Origin: Bog-473 sp963743785
GTDB lineage: Bacteria > Actinomycetota > Acidimicrobiia > Acidimicrobiales > RAAP-2
Direction: 5' to 3'
Assembly: GCA_963743785.1 (NCBI GenBank)
Contig: CAVURD010000007.1
Location: 1 to 64,000 of the forward strand
DNA: 64,000 bases
In this document: positions 62,105 to 64,000 of the stretch, piece after piece
Position numbering within the stretch: position 1 is the stretch's first letter
How the letters are laid out: each line of letters opens with the position of its first letter
Position numbers and translations under genes: made by a program
Notes under the pieces: model-generated
What the model was told of the DNA's origin: nothing
Database searches by the model: none
The model's input: only the letters and a program-made list of their open reading frames with translations

Positions 62105-64000
62105 GTGGAAAGCGCGCTGGTTGCGACCAAGTTGCACGTGCCCGCACCGCGGTCGGGACTCATCGGGCGGGCGAGGCTGATTGATCGCCTGGAGCGTGGG
62201 TTGGCGTCGAGACTGGTCCTTGTCTCGGCGCCGGCCGGGTTCGGCAAGACATCCCTGCTCACCCAGTGGCTCGCGGCGGTTGCAGGCCACGGCCACACCG
62301 TCGCTTGGCTGGCCCTCGACCAGAGCGACAACAGAGCCCCTATCTTCTGGCCTCATCTCGTTGCCGCGGTCAAGACCGCCGTGCCTGGTTTCGGCGCCGA
62401 CCTCCTCCCGCTCCTCGAAGCAAGCGGGTCCACGACCGAGGGGGTGCTCGCCGCCCTGGTCAATGAGCTTGACGCGCTGTCAGGCGAGTTGTACCTGGTG
62501 CTCGACGATTACCACCTCATCGATGACCAGGGCATCCAAGAGGGCGTAACCTTCCTGCTGGAGCACCTCCCGGCCCACGCCCACCTGCTCATCACCACCC
62601 GCGCCGACCCGCCGCTGCCGCTGGCGCGGCTTCGCGCACGGGGAGATCTGGTGGAGATCCGCGCCGCGGATTTGCGCTTCACTCCCGAGGAGGCCTCGAC
62701 GTACCTCAACGAAGTCATGGGTCTCGACCTACGGCCCGAGGCCGTTGATGCACTCGAAACCCGTACGGAGGGCTGGATCGCCGCCCTGCAGCTCGCAGCG
62801 CTTTCGATGCAGGGACGCGACGACGTTGCCGGCTTCATCGCCGGTTTCACCGGCAACGACCGCTACATCGTCGATTACCTGGTGGAGGAGGTACTCGCCC
62901 GACAGCCCGACGAGATCCGAAGCTTTCTCCTTCGCACGAGCATCCTTGACCAGCTCAGCGGGCCGCTGTGCGACGCCGTCACCGGATGCGCTGGTGGCAA
63001 GGCCATGTTGGAGCGGCTCGAGCGAGCCAACCTCTTGGTCATCCCGCTCGACGACCGGCGCCGGTGGTACCGCTATCACCACCTCTTCGCCGACGTCCTT
63101 CGCGCCCACCTCGAAGAGGAGCAGCCGGAGCAGATCCCGAGACCTGCACCGTCGGGCGAGCGAGTGGTACGGGCAGCAGGGGGAACGCTCCGAGGCCATC
63201 CGCCACGCACTCGCTGGTGGAGACTTCGAGCGAACCGCGGAGCTCGTCGAATCTGCGCTCCCGGAGATGCGCAAGGCGAGGCAAGAGATGCAGCTGCTGG
63301 CGTGGGTGGAACCGCTCCCCGACGAGGTGGTCCGTCGTCGTCCGGTCCTCGCCGTCACCTTCGCCGGGGCGTTACTGTTGAGCGGAGAGCTTGCTGGCGT
63401 TGAGGGCCGCCTGGACGATGCCGAGCGACGGATCGACGCGTCGCCCGGATCCGGAGTCGGCGATGAGGGTGAGCTGCGTCGCCTCCGGGGCGACATCGAG
63501 GTGCACCGGGCGGCGCTGGCACAGGTTCGAGGGGATGTGCCCGCCACGGTCGAGCACGCACAGCGGGCTATGGAGCTGGCTCTCGAAGACGACCACGTGG
63601 TGCGGGCGGGGGCTGCCGGCTTTCTCGGCATCGCCTTCTGGACCGGCGGCGACCTCGAAGCCGCTCATCGGGCATGGAGCGAGTGCGTGGCGCGGCTCGA
63701 GCGGGCGGGGTACGTTGCCGACGCACTTGGGGCCACCCAAGCCTTAGGTGACATCTGCATAGTGCAGGGGCGCCTCGGCGACGCCCTGCGCACTTACGAG
63801 CACGCACTCCTGCTTGTGCCGGAGCAGAGCCGGGCCCTCGTGCGGGGACCAGCCGACATGCACGTCGGGATGAGCGACGTCTTGCGTGAGCGCAACGATC
63901 TGGAGGGTGCCCGGCGCCACCTCCTCGAGAGCCAGGAACTCGGTGAGCACGCGACGATGCCGAAGCAGCCCTATCGCTGGCGGGTCGCCATGGCGCGGCT
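62105..64000 (+). CDS. MalT/LuxR-type ATP-dependent regulator, partial (one frame break)
   Basis: Large regulator of the LAL/MalT type, cut by the window end. It starts VATKLHVPAPRSGLIGRARL after GAGAGGAGA, with an AAA/NB-ARC-like NTPase: P-loop APAGFGKTSLLTQWLA and LYLVLDDYHLIDD, then LLITTRADPPLPLARLRARG. Near 63135 the frame shifts by one to HRRASEWYGQQGERSEAIRHA and a run of helical TPR-like repeats that stay open to 64000. The C-terminal LuxR DNA-binding domain would lie beyond the window. It is divergent from the exporter operon and is the natural candidate to bind the half-site array. Confidence 0.8.

Overview
The window looks like a chromosomal segment of a high-GC actinobacterium. 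Supporting signs are the lysA-hom-thrC-rho-rpmE-prfA-prmC block, the rpiB-glyA-wecA-atp block, an F420-type (FrhB-like) protein, a SepX/GlpR-like divisome protein, and many TAnnnT -10 boxes placed 6-8 nt before start codons (leaderless mRNAs). A deep actinobacterial class such as Acidimicrobiia is a reasonable guess, but it is inference only. No phage, insertion sequence or CRISPR array was seen.

Layout. 0.2-4.3 kb: accessory genes (CDF metal transporter, a YHS fragment, methyltransferase, PhyH-type dioxygenase, RibD/DHFR-like protein). 4.9-10.5 kb: a minus-strand cluster of cytochrome P450, a methyltransferase fused to an AhpD-like domain, an OsmC protein and a flavin monooxygenase, with a divergent TetR regulator and a palindrome on the shared promoter. 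10.6-19.4 kb: tRNA-Arg(CCG), lysine/threonine synthesis, Rho, L31, RF1 and its methylase, and a degenerate TsaC/Sua5-like protein. 19.5-21.1 kb: a frame-broken thiolase on the minus strand. 21.1-32.6 kb: rpiB, glyA, wecA and a complete F-type ATP synthase operon with two b subunits and a long delta subunit. 32.7-35.8 kb: accessory genes (truncated haemoglobin, DUF899, DUF2182, SRPBCC, ArsR). 36-44.4 kb: glpX, murA, meaB, an enoyl-CoA hydratase, treS, maltokinase, galT.

44.5-53.1 kb holds sulfate assimilation in two divergent operons. cysD-cysN-precorrin-2 dehydrogenase lies on the minus strand. cysH, a siroheme sulfite reductase, a ferredoxin-FrhB protein, a 96-residue protein and an ABC ATPase lie on the plus strand. 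A perfect inverted repeat sits between them. The sulfite reductase next to a ferredoxin-FrhB protein looks like a two-gene version of the methanogen F420-dependent sulfite reductase and is the most interesting lead here. 53.3-54.3 kb: SepX/GlpR-like protein and tRNA-Ala(CGC). 54.8-59.6 kb: a branched-chain amino-acid type ABC transporter condensed into two long reading frames. 59.7-64 kb: an ABC-2 exporter operon facing a MalT/LuxR-type regulator that runs off the window, separated by an array of GGTGA half-sites.

Caution: about ten genes, several of them essential (rho, atpB, atpG), are broken by single-base frame shifts. The simplest reading is indel errors in the assembly. Broken genes are annotated over their full span with the break noted, and apparent fusions should be read with the same caution.
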